Assembly: GCF_029625215.1 (NCBI RefSeq)
Contig: NZ_CP121197.1
Coordinates: forward strand, 496,001 to 560,000
Length of the DNA stretch: 64,000 nucleotides
Reading direction: 5' to 3'
From: Aurantibacillus circumpalustris
GTDB lineage: Bacteria; Bacteroidota; Bacteroidia; B-17B0; Aurantibacillaceae
The notes below the pieces were generated by a model. It worked only from the letters and a program-made list of their open reading frames with translations. It did not search any database and was not told the origin of the DNA. Shown here one piece after another: positions 55,467 to 64,000 of this stretch (positions are counted from its first letter, which is position 1; every line of letters starts with the position of its first letter). The translations under genes and the position numbers were made by a program.

Positions 55467-55521
55467 GAAAAGTTGCAAGAGCAGTAAGTAGTTGGTAAAC
55501 GCCTTATATCACTTATGTGGT

Positions 55522-56352
55522 TCAAGAAATAATCAAATCATTATTCCCAACGTCAAACAAGTCTAATTCCTTTCCCTTGCCAAACATTAGGTTTACTGCA
55601 TTAATTCCTGTTTCTCCCAAATCAATCGAAAAATCATTTACATAAAGTGCAATGTGATTTTTCATCACTTCTTCGCTCATGGCTTGTGCGTGTTCTCTCA
55701 CATAAGGCATTGAACTCTCCGGATTTTCAAAGGCAAACTCTACACTTTTACGGATAACACGATTTACTTTTTGTTGTATTTCAGAATCTAGATTTCGTTT
55801 AATTACGATGCCTCCTAACGGGATTGGTGCGTGAATTAAGGAATGCCAAAACTCACCAAGATCCATGACTTTTTTTAATCCTTTTTGCTCGTAGGTAAAT
55901 CTGTTTTCATGAATAATTAATCCTGCATCAACTTCGCCATTTAAAACAGCGTCTTCTATTTCAGAAAAAACATATTCTACTTTATTTGTAAGTTGTGGGT
56001 AAGCAAGCGATAATAAAAAGTTAGCAGTCGTCATTTTACCTGGAATTGCTACTTTCAAATTCTTCACATCTTCCATTTTCCATCTTCCATCTTCCACTAG
56101 TAATGGTCCACAATTAAAACCCAAAGCACTTCCTGCCCTCAATAAAATATACTCCTTAGCAACATAAGCATATGCGTGAAAACTGAGTTTTGTGATATCT
56201 AACTCACCTTTAAGTGCCATACGATTCAGTGTTTCAACATCTTCGTGTTGTACTTCAAAATCTAAACCTTCAGTGTCAATTTTTTTATGAAGTAAAGCGT
56301 CAAAAATAAAACAATCGTTAGGACAAGGGGAGTAACCAAGTGTGAGTTTCAT
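55522..56352 (-). CDS. mqnD: 1,4-Dihydroxy-6-naphthoate synthase of the futalosine pathway
   Basis: MqnD acts late in menaquinone synthesis by the futalosine pathway, releasing 1,4-dihydroxy-6-naphthoate. The 276-residue protein has the family start LGYSPCPNDCFIFDALLHKKI and VQHEDVETLNRMALKGELDITKLSFHAYAYV, then AIPGKMTTANFLLSLAYP and DAGLIIHENRFTYEQKGL. A segment RWKMEDVKN (about residues 85-96) is encoded by a GGAAGAT-type repeat. mqnB lies just upstream on the same strand, which confirms the pathway. Confidence 0.93.
   Translation of the reverse strand: MKLTLGYSPCPNDCFIFDALLHKKIDTEGLDFEVQHEDVETLNRMALKGELDITKLSFHAYAYVAKEYILLRAGSALGFNCGPLLVEDGRWKMEDVKNLKVAIPGKMTTANFLLSLAYPQLTNKVEYVFSEIEDAVLNGEVDAGLIIHENRFTYEQKGLKKVMDLGEFWHSLIHAPIPLGGIVIKRNLDSEIQQKVNRVIRKSVEFAFENPESSMPYVREHAQAMSEEVMKNHIALYVNDFSIDLGETGINAVNLMFGKGKELDLFDVGNNDLIIS
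56063..56098. repeat. GGAAGAT-type tandem repeat inside mqnD
   Basis: The plus strand reads CATCTTCCATTTTCCATC followed by TTCCATCTTCCAC, that is 7-base GGAAGAT variants on the coding strand, in frame, giving the EDGRWKMEDV segment of MqnD. Confidence 0.6.
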
Positions 56353-56464
56353 GATGATTTAAAATTAGTGTAGTACGATTGACAATTAATTTGCATTTAT
56401 GCTATCTCATTCAAATTAGTGCCATTCATGTAATTCGTGTAACCAAATACCATTTGATTAATGG

Positions 56465-57121
56465 TTATGAATGCGCCAAACTCTTGATCAGTTCTATCAA
56501 CACTTCATTCAAATTTTTAATTGCTAAAGGTATTTGCCAATTGTTTTTATTTCGTTTTTCTACTTTGTTGCTAATAGCACGGAGCTGAATTCCCCGCCAA
56601 TTAAAGGCATTAGCCGCTTGAATAAAAGCAGCGCCTTCCATGGTTTCTACACCAGGTTTATAGGCCTTTTTTATTTTTTCAATTGTGTCCTCATCCCCAT
56701 GCACTGTATTAACGGTAATTCCACTGGTCATAGGCAGTTTGTCTGTAACCAAGTTGTGTATCAAATTATTAAATCCTACACGTTGCTCACCCAAACCAAG
56801 AACATCACTACTAATAAAATTTGTACCATCTTCTGCACCTAACTCGCTAAAACAATCATCGGTTACGTTCAATACTTCGCCAGCATCATATTCTCCAAAA
56901 CTTCCAGCTAATCCAGCATTAATAGCTATGTCAAAATTTCGGCCAACAAATTTACCTAACTCAAAAGCCGTATTTACCATTCCAACCTGTGTAATACAGG
57001 TTTCTATTTCAAGTTTCCCAAAAATAAACGTATGCTGTTTTTCTGACCTATAATGTTCCAAAAAAAGAAGAGTCGGCTCAATTTCTAATCGCGTTGCACT
57101 TACAAGAATGATCTTTAACAT
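56465..57121 (-). CDS. mqnB: Futalosine hydrolase
   Basis: MqnB removes the base from futalosine in menaquinone synthesis. The 218-residue protein has the nucleoside phosphorylase/hydrolase fold: IILVSATRLEIEPT, VGMVNTAFELGKF, INAGLAGSFGEYDAGEVLNVTDD and the substrate block GVETMEGAAFIQAANAFNWRGIQLRAISN, where MEGAA carries the key Glu. MTA/SAH nucleosidase shares the fold, but the length and neighbouring mqnD favour MqnB. It is divergent from the first PTPS gene. Confidence 0.92.
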   Translation of the reverse strand: MLKIILVSATRLEIEPTLLFLEHYRSEKQHTFIFGKLEIETCITQVGMVNTAFELGKFVGRNFDIAINAGLAGSFGEYDAGEVLNVTDDCFSELGAEDGTNFISSDVLGLGEQRVGFNNLIHNLVTDKLPMTSGITVNTVHGDEDTIEKIKKAYKPGVETMEGAAFIQAANAFNWRGIQLRAISNKVEKRNKNNWQIPLAIKNLNEVLIELIKSLAHS

Positions 57122-57154
57122 TGTGTTACAAAAGTAAGAAAATGCTTAACTTTA
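57121..57154 (+). promoter_or_regulatory. Possible promoter of the pterin genes
   Basis: TTG (57121-57123)-N23-TAACTTTA (57147-57154) is a weaker match, with the -7 element almost touching the ATG at 57158, which would give a leaderless transcript. Confidence 0.35.
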
Positions 57155-57157
57155 TGC

Positions 57158-57568
57158 ATGATTTTCTTAACCCGTCACGAGCACTTTAACGCTGCTCATA
57201 AATTATATAATCCTAATTGGGATGAACAAAAAAACGCTGAAGTTTTTGGTAAATGCGCCAACGCTAACTGGCACGGACATAATTACGAACTCATTGTTAC
57301 CATTAAAGGAGAAGTAAATAAAGACACAGGGTTTTTAATGGATGCCAAAAAATTAAGTGAAATACTTACAGTTTATGTTTGCGATAAACTCGATCATAGA
57401 AATTTAAATTTAGATGTTGATTTTATGTCCGGAAAACTTGCCAGCACCGAGAATTTAGCCATTGCCATTTGGGAACAAATTACACCGCATTTACCTACAA
57501 ATGTTAAATTACACTGTGTGAAACTCTACGAAACACCACGTATTTGCGTAGAATACTTCGGAAATTAA
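57158..57568 (+). CDS. 6-Pyruvoyl-tetrahydropterin synthase-like protein, copy 1
   Basis: The 136-residue PTPS/QueD-fold enzyme has zinc ligands in HFNAAH and HGHNY and a catalytic cysteine in FGKCANANWHGHNY. The spacing is Cys-x5-His-Gly-His, as in eukaryotic PTPS that makes 6-pyruvoyl-tetrahydropterin, not Cys-x3 as in QueD for queuosine. The catalytic Asp/His pair follows in CDKLDHRNLNLD and Glu in YETPRICVEYF. The substrate is the FolE product dihydroneopterin triphosphate. A paralogue and folE follow in the same direction. Confidence 0.85.
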   Translation: MIFLTRHEHFNAAHKLYNPNWDEQKNAEVFGKCANANWHGHNYELIVTIKGEVNKDTGFLMDAKKLSEILTVYVCDKLDHRNLNLDVDFMSGKLASTENLAIAIWEQITPHLPTNVKLHCVKLYETPRICVEYFGN

Positions 57569-57741
57569 GCCTACAAGTGTTATAATTCGCCAAAAATCGC
57601 CTCAGTTTAAACAATTTTAGTTTAAATTTGTTCCTACTTTAAATAAAGCCACTTGATCAGCAAACTTCTGAAACAGTGCTTAAAAAATTAAACAAATCAA
57701 CATCATAGCCTTATACCCTATTTTTTTGATTTAAATAAATT

Positions 57742-58155
57742 ATGAATAATAAAATTGCCGTTTTTAGAAAAGAGCATTTTAATGCAGCGCATCGTTTGCA
57801 CAGTAATAAACTGAGTGACGAACAAAATGCAGTAACCTTTGGTAAGTGTAATTATTCAAATTATCATGGACACAATTATGATTTAACCGTTAGAGTAATT
57901 GGTGAAATTGATCCGATTACCGGTTATGTTATTGATACAAAAATTTTAAGTCAACTTATTAAAGATCATGTGATAGAAAAATTTGATCACAAGAATTTGA
58001 ATTTAGACACGAAAGAATTTAAAAACCTTAATCCAACAGCAGAGAATATTGCGATGGTTATATACACTATTCTCAGAGAGCAACTAGATAACCGTTATGA
58101 GCTAAAAATAATTTTGTATGAAACAGAAAGAAACTACGTTGAATACCCTTGTTAA
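57742..58155 (+). CDS. 6-Pyruvoyl-tetrahydropterin synthase-like protein, copy 2
   Basis: The 137-residue paralogue of the preceding gene has the same pieces: HFNAAHRL, FGKCNYSNYHGHNYDL (again Cys-x5-His-Gly-His), EKFDHKNLNLD and a Glu near the C-terminus (YETERNYVEYPC). Its 3' end overlaps the annotated 5' end of folE by up to 38 bases, so the two are translationally linked. Why two copies are kept is unclear; they may act on different pterins or form mixed hexamers. Confidence 0.85.
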   Translation: MNNKIAVFRKEHFNAAHRLHSNKLSDEQNAVTFGKCNYSNYHGHNYDLTVRVIGEIDPITGYVIDTKILSQLIKDHVIEKFDHKNLNLDTKEFKNLNPTAENIAMVIYTILREQLDNRYELKIILYETERNYVEYPC

Positions 58156-58837
58156 TGGTAATAACATTTCTTTGAGTGATATGACTGCGGAAGAAATTGG
58201 AAATAACCACATCATGACTAGCATTGATACGCCAATGAAAAAAGATGCGTTCAAGTTAAATGATGATGAAAAAATAAAAAAGATCGAAGCGAATTTTCGT
58301 GAGATCATGGAAACGCTCGGTTTAGATTTACGTGACGATAGTTTAAAAGGCACACCAGAACGTGTCGCTAAAATGTATGTGAAAGAAATTTTCAGTGGAC
58401 TCGATCCTGCCAACAAACCAAAAATTGCGCTGTTTGAAAACCGCTATCAGTACAATCAAATGTTGGTTGAAAAGGATATTACATTTTACAGCAATTGCGA
58501 ACATCATTTTGTGCCAATCTTTGGGAAAGCTCATTTGGCATACATCTCCAACGGTAAGGTAATTGGTTTATCGAAACTTAACCGCATCGTACAGTATTAT
58601 GCTAAACGTCCTCAGGTGCAAGAACGTTTTACTATGCAGATTGCAAAAGAATTACAAAACGTTTTAAAAACGGAAGACGTTGCTATAATAATTGACGCTA
58701 AACATTTATGCGTTTCTTCACGTGGCATTCAAGATAGCAATGCCGCAACCGTTACTTCTTTTTATGGTGGTAAGTTTCAAGAAGAAGCTACCAAACAAGA
58801 ATTTTTGAAATACGTGGAAATGAAAACGCAGTATTAG
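58118..58837 (+). CDS. folE: GTP cyclohydrolase I
   Basis: FolE turns GTP into dihydroneopterin triphosphate, the first step to folates and pterins. The 239-residue reading has the zinc site and catalytic block SNCEHHFVPIFGKAHLAYI, then GLSKLNRIVQYYAKRPQVQERFTMQIA and IDAKHLCVSSRGIQDSNAATVTSFYGG (the second zinc Cys). Two starts are possible: ATG 58118, overlapping the PTPS gene by 38 bases, or ATG 58181. The second matches the family N-terminus better (MTAEEIGNNHI; 218 residues). Function is certain; the start is not. Confidence 0.95.
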   Translation: MKQKETTLNTLVNGNNISLSDMTAEEIGNNHIMTSIDTPMKKDAFKLNDDEKIKKIEANFREIMETLGLDLRDDSLKGTPERVAKMYVKEIFSGLDPANKPKIALFENRYQYNQMLVEKDITFYSNCEHHFVPIFGKAHLAYISNGKVIGLSKLNRIVQYYAKRPQVQERFTMQIAKELQNVLKTEDVAIIIDAKHLCVSSRGIQDSNAATVTSFYGGKFQEEATKQEFLKYVEMKTQY

Positions 58838-58846
58838 GTCTACACC

Positions 58847-58866
58847 AATCCGATAGCTATCGGATT
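58847..58866. repeat. Perfect 20-base palindrome after folE
   Basis: AATCCGATAGCTATCGGATT is fully self-complementary with no loop and lies 10 bases after the folE stop, followed at once by a CACGAATTACAC repeat word. It may be a REP-like or protein-binding element; there is no T-run, so it is not a classic terminator. Confidence 0.6.
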
Positions 58867-58931
58867 CACGAATTACACAAATTTACACTAAGTTGTCTGG
58901 TTTGTTCTTGAAATCAGCCACTTTAAATGGA

Positions 58932-60230
58932 TTAGCCTTTCGTAAACTTAAACTCTGTTCTGCGATTAAATTCATGTTCTGCATCAGAACAATCTACATC
59001 ATTTCCGCAACGGTTTCTAATCTCCGTTTCACCTTTACCAATAGCTTTTAGACGTTTTGTATCAACTCCCTTAGAAACAAAATAGCTAATAACGGAAGCG
59101 GAACGTTTTTCAGACAAATTCATATTAAAGGTATCATCCCCTTGCGCATCGGTATGCGAAATTACTTGCAGGGTTACTTTTGGATTCTCCTTTAAAATTT
59201 TTACAACCTTATCCAGAATTTTTTTAGATTCGGAATCAGTAACCTTAAATTCTCCCAAACCATACAAAATATTCTCGCTCACTTTTAAATCAGTTTCTTT
59301 GCTGCCGCCAAATTTGCTAAAGATCAAAGAAATATCATCCGTTTCTTTTTCGGTAAGAAGCACAATATCATTAGGTATTAATTTGTACTCGAAACCTCTT
59401 TCTGTTTTATTAAGCCGTGATATTTCTTGTCCGGCCTGCGTTGCAAGAATAATATTATCCGCTGATGTTGAATTAGACCTAACCACCACACTGTATTGAG
59501 ACTCATCGTCATCCAGATCCAACTCAAAGTCGCCATAAACATCGGTAAGAACAGAATCTGTAGGCGGCATTCCAACCCTAATCATCGTAACCATTGCATT
59601 GTGAATAGGCATTTTCTTGCCTTCCTTTTCAGTTAATAATTTTCCTTTTACCGATCCTTTTTTTCCATTAAACTTAAAACTCGCTATTGGCGTTGAGTAC
59701 ATAAGTTCGCCATCTGCTGCAACAACAGTAAGTTTAGCTAGATTAAGAATTTCTTCTTTTTTGGTTTCGGTTTCTTTAATAAACAATACTTGCCATGGCC
59801 TCGTAAAATTAAATCCGGCACGCTCAGTTTTTACTAAACTATCTCCAATCTCTTTAGTCCAAATATTAATTTGATTTTTTAAGGTAATTGCGTCTTGGTT
59901 TACTTCATCCACATAAATATAACAGGTAAGCCTACTAGGTTTTCTTAAAGGACCGAAATAACGATTTAGTCTGTATATATGATTTACCACTTTGTAAACA
60001 CTATCATGATTATCTTTTATACCATTTATTTTACCAAAGCGGTATATTAAAAGCAATGCTGGTTTTGGCTTGAGAGGTATTTCAAAATTATCAGGTTTAC
60101 CTATATCTTTGTAAAATGGAAAATTAGTAACGATTTTATCTCCTGCACGCAATTTTTGAGTCGCTTTGTTTTGACTGATTCCTATGACACTTATGATCAA
60201 AAAGGAAATAAACAAAATAAAATGTTTCAT
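58932..60230 (-). CDS. OmpA-family outer-membrane protein
   Basis: The 432-residue exported protein has a signal peptide (MKHFILFISFLIISVIGISQ), a novel N-terminal half, and a carboxypeptidase-regulatory-like Ig segment (KGKLLTEKEGKKMPIHNAMVTMIR, about residues 195-260). The C-terminal OmpA domain includes VTLQVISHTDAQGDDTFNMNLSEKRSASVISYFVSKGV and GKGETEIRN, ending in EHEFNRRTEFKF. The OmpA domain should hold peptidoglycan. A disulfide-like Cys pair lies in RCGNDVDCSD. The ATG at 60230 is chosen because the 18 codons before it spoil the signal peptide. Confidence 0.87.
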   Translation of the reverse strand: MKHFILFISFLIISVIGISQNKATQKLRAGDKIVTNFPFYKDIGKPDNFEIPLKPKPALLLIYRFGKINGIKDNHDSVYKVVNHIYRLNRYFGPLRKPSRLTCYIYVDEVNQDAITLKNQINIWTKEIGDSLVKTERAGFNFTRPWQVLFIKETETKKEEILNLAKLTVVAADGELMYSTPIASFKFNGKKGSVKGKLLTEKEGKKMPIHNAMVTMIRVGMPPTDSVLTDVYGDFELDLDDDESQYSVVVRSNSTSADNIILATQAGQEISRLNKTERGFEYKLIPNDIVLLTEKETDDISLIFSKFGGSKETDLKVSENILYGLGEFKVTDSESKKILDKVVKILKENPKVTLQVISHTDAQGDDTFNMNLSEKRSASVISYFVSKGVDTKRLKAIGKGETEIRNRCGNDVDCSDAEHEFNRRTEFKFTKG

Positions 60231-60384
60231 ATAGTAATTCTCGATTTTAAAGATACTATTCCCTTTTGTTAGGAACATTGCCATTTATCAAAAGTTGTTT
60301 ATGAAATTGTTATTTTTAGTTTACAAAACCAGAAAATTCATTGATCAGAAAATCAATTAATTAAGTGGCAAAAGAGTTAAAAAA

Positions 60385-61212
60385 TTACTCTTTTAGCAAC
60401 TTCAGATACTTTGGCTTCCCATTACTATCGGTTAATTTAACTAAATAAATCCCGCTAGGTTTTTCACGAATATCTATGATCATTCGCTCATCCGTGCCTA
60501 GTTCGCTTTTGCTCACAAGCACACCAATATTTGTATACACTTCCACAGTGTTTTTTTGATGAAATTTTGTAATAAGTGTGAATAGGCCGTCAGATGGGTT
60601 CGGGAATAATAAAAAAGTTTCATGCGTATATTCTAGTATCCCTGCAAAAGTCCCAGGAGATCCAACGCCTACATCGTTAGCTGAGAGACAGGTTGTAGAA
60701 CAGCCATTGACTTCATTAACCATACAATACCTGTATACGCCGGATCCACCTGGCACGTATATTACAGTTGGACTGTTAGCAGTAAACGTTCCACCGAAAG
60801 GAGAGTAAATATAATGGGTTACGTTAGAAGTAGGCGAAATAGCTGAAAATGTAAGTGTTTGTGGGCTAGAACCAGTAACTAAAAAACTTGGGCTACCTGT
60901 TGAAACTGGAATTGTTGTATTTGTGCCCACAACAAAAGATTGCGTCGCCAGGGCCGTTCCTGAAGAAGCTGCAACCGAATAAGAACCAGGAGAAATAATG
61001 CTGATGGAATTAGCCATTACAGGTGCCGTAAAAGAACTGCTAGACCAAGTGTAGTTTACAGCGCCGCTGTAACTACTGCTCGCTGTAATTTCTAGCGTAG
61101 GAGTGGCGCAGGTTATCGAATAGTTTAAACCGCCGTTGGTTATTGAAAACGTAAGCGTTTGCGCAGATAAAAAACTTATAGCGCTAGTTAAGAGTAACAA
61201 AAGTGATTTCAT
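60385..61212 (-). CDS. T9SS-secreted protein with Ig-like repeats
   Basis: The 275-residue protein has a signal peptide (MKSLLLLLTSAISFLSAQ), two short Ig-like beta repeats (residues about 25-175; NYTWSSSSFTAPVM, GSYSVAASSG, GVYRYCMVNEVNGC) and a T9SS type A sorting domain (FLLFPNPSDGLFTLITKFHQ ... GIYLVKLTDSNGKPKYLKLLKE). It is secreted or surface-attached; its function is unknown. An AT-rich hairpin AAAAGAGT/ACTCTTTT overlaps its stop and may weakly terminate transcription. Confidence 0.8.
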   Translation of the reverse strand: MKSLLLLLTSAISFLSAQTLTFSITNGGLNYSITCATPTLEITASSSYSGAVNYTWSSSSFTAPVMANSISIISPGSYSVAASSGTALATQSFVVGTNTTIPVSTGSPSFLVTGSSPQTLTFSAISPTSNVTHYIYSPFGGTFTANSPTVIYVPGGSGVYRYCMVNEVNGCSTTCLSANDVGVGSPGTFAGILEYTHETFLLFPNPSDGLFTLITKFHQKNTVEVYTNIGVLVSKSELGTDERMIIDIREKPSGIYLVKLTDSNGKPKYLKLLKE

Positions 61213-61585
61213 GGGTTGCGTTTGCAGTTTCTTAACAAATATAGTGCCGAATTTTCTGAATTCATTTCCTAAATGTATTTAAATTGACAATCAGTATTAT
61301 TTTAAGCGTATTTACTAAGCGCGCTTATAGAAGTATATCTGTTTCATATTTGGCATAAATGAATTTTTTGATCCACCCTCTTTAATTTTTTTCTTACTAA
61401 AATCAGGGTTTTAATAAGAGACCAAGGCATTTTTGAAACTAATTCCCAGGTTAAACGCGTCTTGCTATACCCTTATCGTTTAAAGAAACCCTTCTGGCAA
61501 AAAGATATTTTCATGGCGTTCAGAAGGCATTTTTGAAGAAAAGTTTAGCGTAATTTCGGATATACAGCTGCCTCCCATAGAGTTT
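61213..61585. other. Intergenic region, mostly without recognised features
   Basis: This 373-base AT-rich gap separates divergent secreted-protein genes. It has a short AAGCGCGCTT palindrome near 61316 and no ORF with a plausible start. A TAATTTCG element (61551-61558) could be a poor -7 box for the rightward gene. The GCATTTTTGAA word occurs twice (about 61429 and 61528), roughly 100 bases apart. Confidence 0.4.
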
Positions 61586-64000
61586 ATGCGCCCAAAAAAA
61601 ATCATCTTAAATATCTGGTTTTTGTTAGTTTATTGTTCGGTCTACGCACAAACATATCCTTCATCGCTTTCAACAATTCTTACAAATCCAAAAACTTTAT
61701 TTCTCGATGAATACGCTGATCCTTTTCAACCTCACATAAAAACCACCATCTATTTTACCGATTTTACTGAGACCACGTGGAACTTTGCTCTTCGTCTTAA
61801 AATAACTGGTCCTAATGGTATTGTAATTCAAACTAAACCGAACAGTTTACCGACAAATCCCATTATTGTTGCACCCGGACAACCCTACGAAATTCAAGGT
61901 GCAGATCTCGCTTTTTACTTTAATTACGATAACCTGAACTTCACAAATATTAGCCGTACGCAACTTGAAACAAATAACAGATTGCCTGAAGGACTTTATA
62001 CATTTTGTTTTGAAGCCATTGATTATGAAAGCGGCAAAGCTATTTCGCATCCTGCATGCGCTAGCGCTTACCTCACACTAAACGACCCTGCAATTATTTT
62101 TAATCCGGTATGTGGCTCAGTTGTTGAAAATATTTCCTTACAAAATATTATATTTCAGTGGCAGCTTAGCAATGCAAATGGTAATTTGAATCTCAATCAG
62201 CTTAGTTACCAGATTGACCTTTACGAAGTAAATAATTCCTGGAGCAACCCTACAACTGCTATTCTCAATAACCAAGCTCTTCCTATCTGGCAATCAGCTT
62301 TACTGCAACAAAATAATTATTTATATACAACAAGCGATCCTCTTCTTGAAAAAGGAAAACGTTACGTGTTTACTGTAAAAACTCTCGAAAGCAATGGTAG
62401 AAGCAGTTTTAAAAATGGTGGTTATTCCATGCCCTGTTATTTTCATTATGGTTATTACGAAAATGATACCATCGATATTGTAAAACCAGAAGAGTCTTTT
62501 CAATTTGCTTTAGCTACACCATCAGAATTTAAATGGAAAAAACCGCGAAAAGCTTTAAACAATCAATTAATCACTTACACGTTAAAACTTGTTGAAGTCA
62601 ATGAAAATCAGGACCCTGAAAATGCCATACTTAACAACTCCACCTTTTATCAGCAAACCTATTTGCCGTCAAACAATCCTGTGATTGATAAAACGATTCC
62701 TGTTATGTTTTGGACGAACATAAAACGTATGGGTAACTATGCTTGGCAAGTTTATGCGCAGAGCGGTACGCAGCAAATTGCTAAAAGTAAAGTGCACCGT
62801 TTTACTGGTCCCCCCGAAATAGAAAGCTTTATTGCGGGTGGGTTTTTAATGACGGTTACCAAACTTACTTCGTTTGACAAAATAAATAATGTTATATCAG
62901 GCAAATGCAAAACTGTTTTAAACTCAAACATCGGAAATGAAGCAACAGAATTTTCATATAATAATATTACAATCTCTCCTCTTGGTGGAAACGAATGGGT
63001 GATGCTTTCAGGAAACATTGCCGATAAAATAACTTGCCCAGCTTACACCCTACAACCAGAATCGTTTGCTGATAACAAAACTGCCTTATTTAAACCTGAT
63101 AGCGTTTTTATTGATATAAGCAGTTTAAGGTTGAGTGGAAAAGTTGAATGGAATTTTCCGCATGCGGGCACTTCACAACAAATTGAAAAACTAATCACCA
63201 AACGTTGTAAACTAACGCTATCAAATTCTACTTTCTACCTAAACAACAATTACGCGATACCCTTAGAAAAAGATTACAAAATAAATGTGATGGAACCCTT
63301 GGGTTTTACTGTTAAACTTAATCAGTCTTCTGACCTTAACGTATATCAAAATAAATATGAGTTTAAGTTTAATGGTTTTGTGCAACTACCGCAAAATGTA
63401 AGCAGTCATAATAACACGTCAGCCAACATTGCTTTTGAAAACACCAATCAATTGCATTACATCACGCAAGACTCGAATACCAATTCAGAAAGCATCAAAC
63501 TTGCGCAGAACACAAAGTTTGGGCTATTGCCAACGCATTATATAATTGATTTCTCCGAAAAAAAATCGCCAGGAGAATTTGCATCCGATAGCAGTTGGAA
63601 AGGTTTTTTTATTGAACAAGGAAAATTGGAAATGCCTAAATCGGCTGAAAACAGTGGTCAGATTACTCTTCCTTATTCAAAAGAACTTAATTTTATTAAT
63701 ACGCTTCAAGATACAAATAAGGCCTATGTTACTAACAAAGGTTTATATTTTACGTCCACCATTCCCTTTGCTCTATCAGACTCTATAAAGTTTAACACTT
63801 TTGTTTCCAAACTAGGTTATTTCTATTCTAAAATTCGTGCAAGTGAAATTGATAGAGCTTTTATTAGCGGCGGCATTTATATTCCGGTTATTGATACGCT
63901 AAACAGTTTTCCATATTACATTGAAATGACTGACTATGGTTTCAATGAAGGATACCTCGTAAATGGACTTGCCAACACCACATTCAGTTTTAATCCGCAA
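61586..64000 (+). CDS. Very large secreted protein (TANFOR-like), C-terminus off the window
   Basis: The frame opens at ATG 61586 and stays open for 805 codons to the right edge, so the gene is cut. A signal peptide (IWFLLVYCSVYAQ) leads into TYPSSLSTILTNPKTLFLDEYADPFQPHIKTTIYF, a repeated architecture of Ig/fibronectin-like beta segments (for example YLTLNDPAIIFNPVCGSVVENISLQNIIFQW and SFQFALATPSEFKWKKP). The region from about residue 80 resembles the TANFOR domain of Bacteroidota surface proteins. Beyond residue 420 the sequence is new to me (repeated LSGKVEWNFP, TLSNSTFYLNNN). It is probably cell-surface. A sorting domain would be beyond the window. Confidence 0.65.
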   Translation, partial: MRPKKIILNIWFLLVYCSVYAQTYPSSLSTILTNPKTLFLDEYADPFQPHIKTTIYFTDFTETTWNFALRLKITGPNGIVIQTKPNSLPTNPIIVAPGQPYEIQGADLAFYFNYDNLNFTNISRTQLETNNRLPEGLYTFCFEAIDYESGKAISHPACASAYLTLNDPAIIFNPVCGSVVENISLQNIIFQWQLSNANGNLNLNQLSYQIDLYEVNNSWSNPTTAILNNQALPIWQSALLQQNNYLYTTSDPLLEKGKRYVFTVKTLESNGRSSFKNGGYSMPCYFHYGYYENDTIDIVKPEESFQFALATPSEFKWKKPRKALNNQLITYTLKLVEVNENQDPENAILNNSTFYQQTYLPSNNPVIDKTIPVMFWTNIKRMGNYAWQVYAQSGTQQIAKSKVHRFTGPPEIESFIAGGFLMTVTKLTSFDKINNVISGKCKTVLNSNIGNEATEFSYNNITISPLGGNEWVMLSGNIADKITCPAYTLQPESFADNKTALFKPDSVFIDISSLRLSGKVEWNFPHAGTSQQIEKLITKRCKLTLSNSTFYLNNNYAIPLEKDYKINVMEPLGFTVKLNQSSDLNVYQNKYEFKFNGFVQLPQNVSSHNNTSANIAFENTNQLHYITQDSNTNSESIKLAQNTKFGLLPTHYIIDFSEKKSPGEFASDSSWKGFFIEQGKLEMPKSAENSGQITLPYSKELNFINTLQDTNKAYVTNKGLYFTSTIPFALSDSIKFNTFVSKLGYFYSKIRASEIDRAFISGGIYIPVIDTLNSFPYYIEMTDYGFNEGYLVNGLANTTFSFNPQ

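Overview
This window reads as a chromosomal segment of an AT-rich member of the Bacteroidota, probably Flavobacteriales or a close relative. Four signals point there: C-terminal type IX secretion (T9SS) sorting domains on several secreted proteins, promoters of the Bacteroidota form TTG/TTTG-N(18-23)-TAnnTTTG, menaquinone synthesis by the futalosine route (MqnB, MqnD), and a PorE-like OmpA/PD40 protein. No phage, plasmid or integrative element is evident. The mobile-type signals are one IS200-like (REP-associated) transposase with its palindromes and a tandem ORF6N gene pair.

Layout. 1-9.9 kb: end of a secreted Asp-box/PKD protein, ferredoxin-NADP reductase, then the leftward group gyrB, DUF1801, PAP2 phosphatase and a glycosyltransferase, followed by an acyltransferase and a DUF3108 protein. 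9.9-16 kb: kynureninase, a ten-Asp-box T9SS protein, group III truncated haemoglobin, and an ECF sigma factor with a co-transcribed membrane protein. 16-20 kb: nrdB and nrdA, separated by a nested-helix RNA candidate, then a strong terminator and a candidate small RNA on the opposite strand. 20-22 kb: a solitary HsdR-N nuclease-like protein and a REP-type palindrome array beside its likely transposase. 22-29 kb: secreted proteins, including two arylsulfotransferase-like paralogues flanking a large beta-helix/Ig-like T9SS protein. 29-36.5 kb: hppD with a short leader ORF, then rimO, priA, a ZIP transporter and a methyltransferase. 36.6-43 kb: the PorE-like protein, prfC and a secreted protein of unknown function.

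43-52 kb: a suf Fe-S assembly cluster (sufA-B-C-D-S-E-T) with a promoter and operator-like repeats in front. It is interrupted by a large GT-C-like membrane protein between sufB and sufC and by two four-helix-bundle (23S-IVS type) genes flanking sufE. 52-59 kb: a spore-photolyase-like radical SAM protein, two tandem ORF6N genes (one with an in-frame stop), YqgE, dihydrofolate reductase, mqnD and mqnB, and a pterin cluster of two PTPS paralogues plus folE. 59-64 kb: an OmpA protein, a small T9SS protein and the start of a very large secreted protein that runs off the window.

Three things stand out beyond ordinary genes. The first is the structured element between nrdB and nrdA. The second is a set of non-coding or leader elements: an antisense-oriented three-hairpin RNA at 19.85-20.0 kb, a 25-codon leader ORF before hppD, and repeats at the suf start site. 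The third is several families of short degenerate repeats scattered between genes, two of which also appear to have expanded inside genes (priA and mqnD). All calls are from reading sequence only; no database search or folding program was run.
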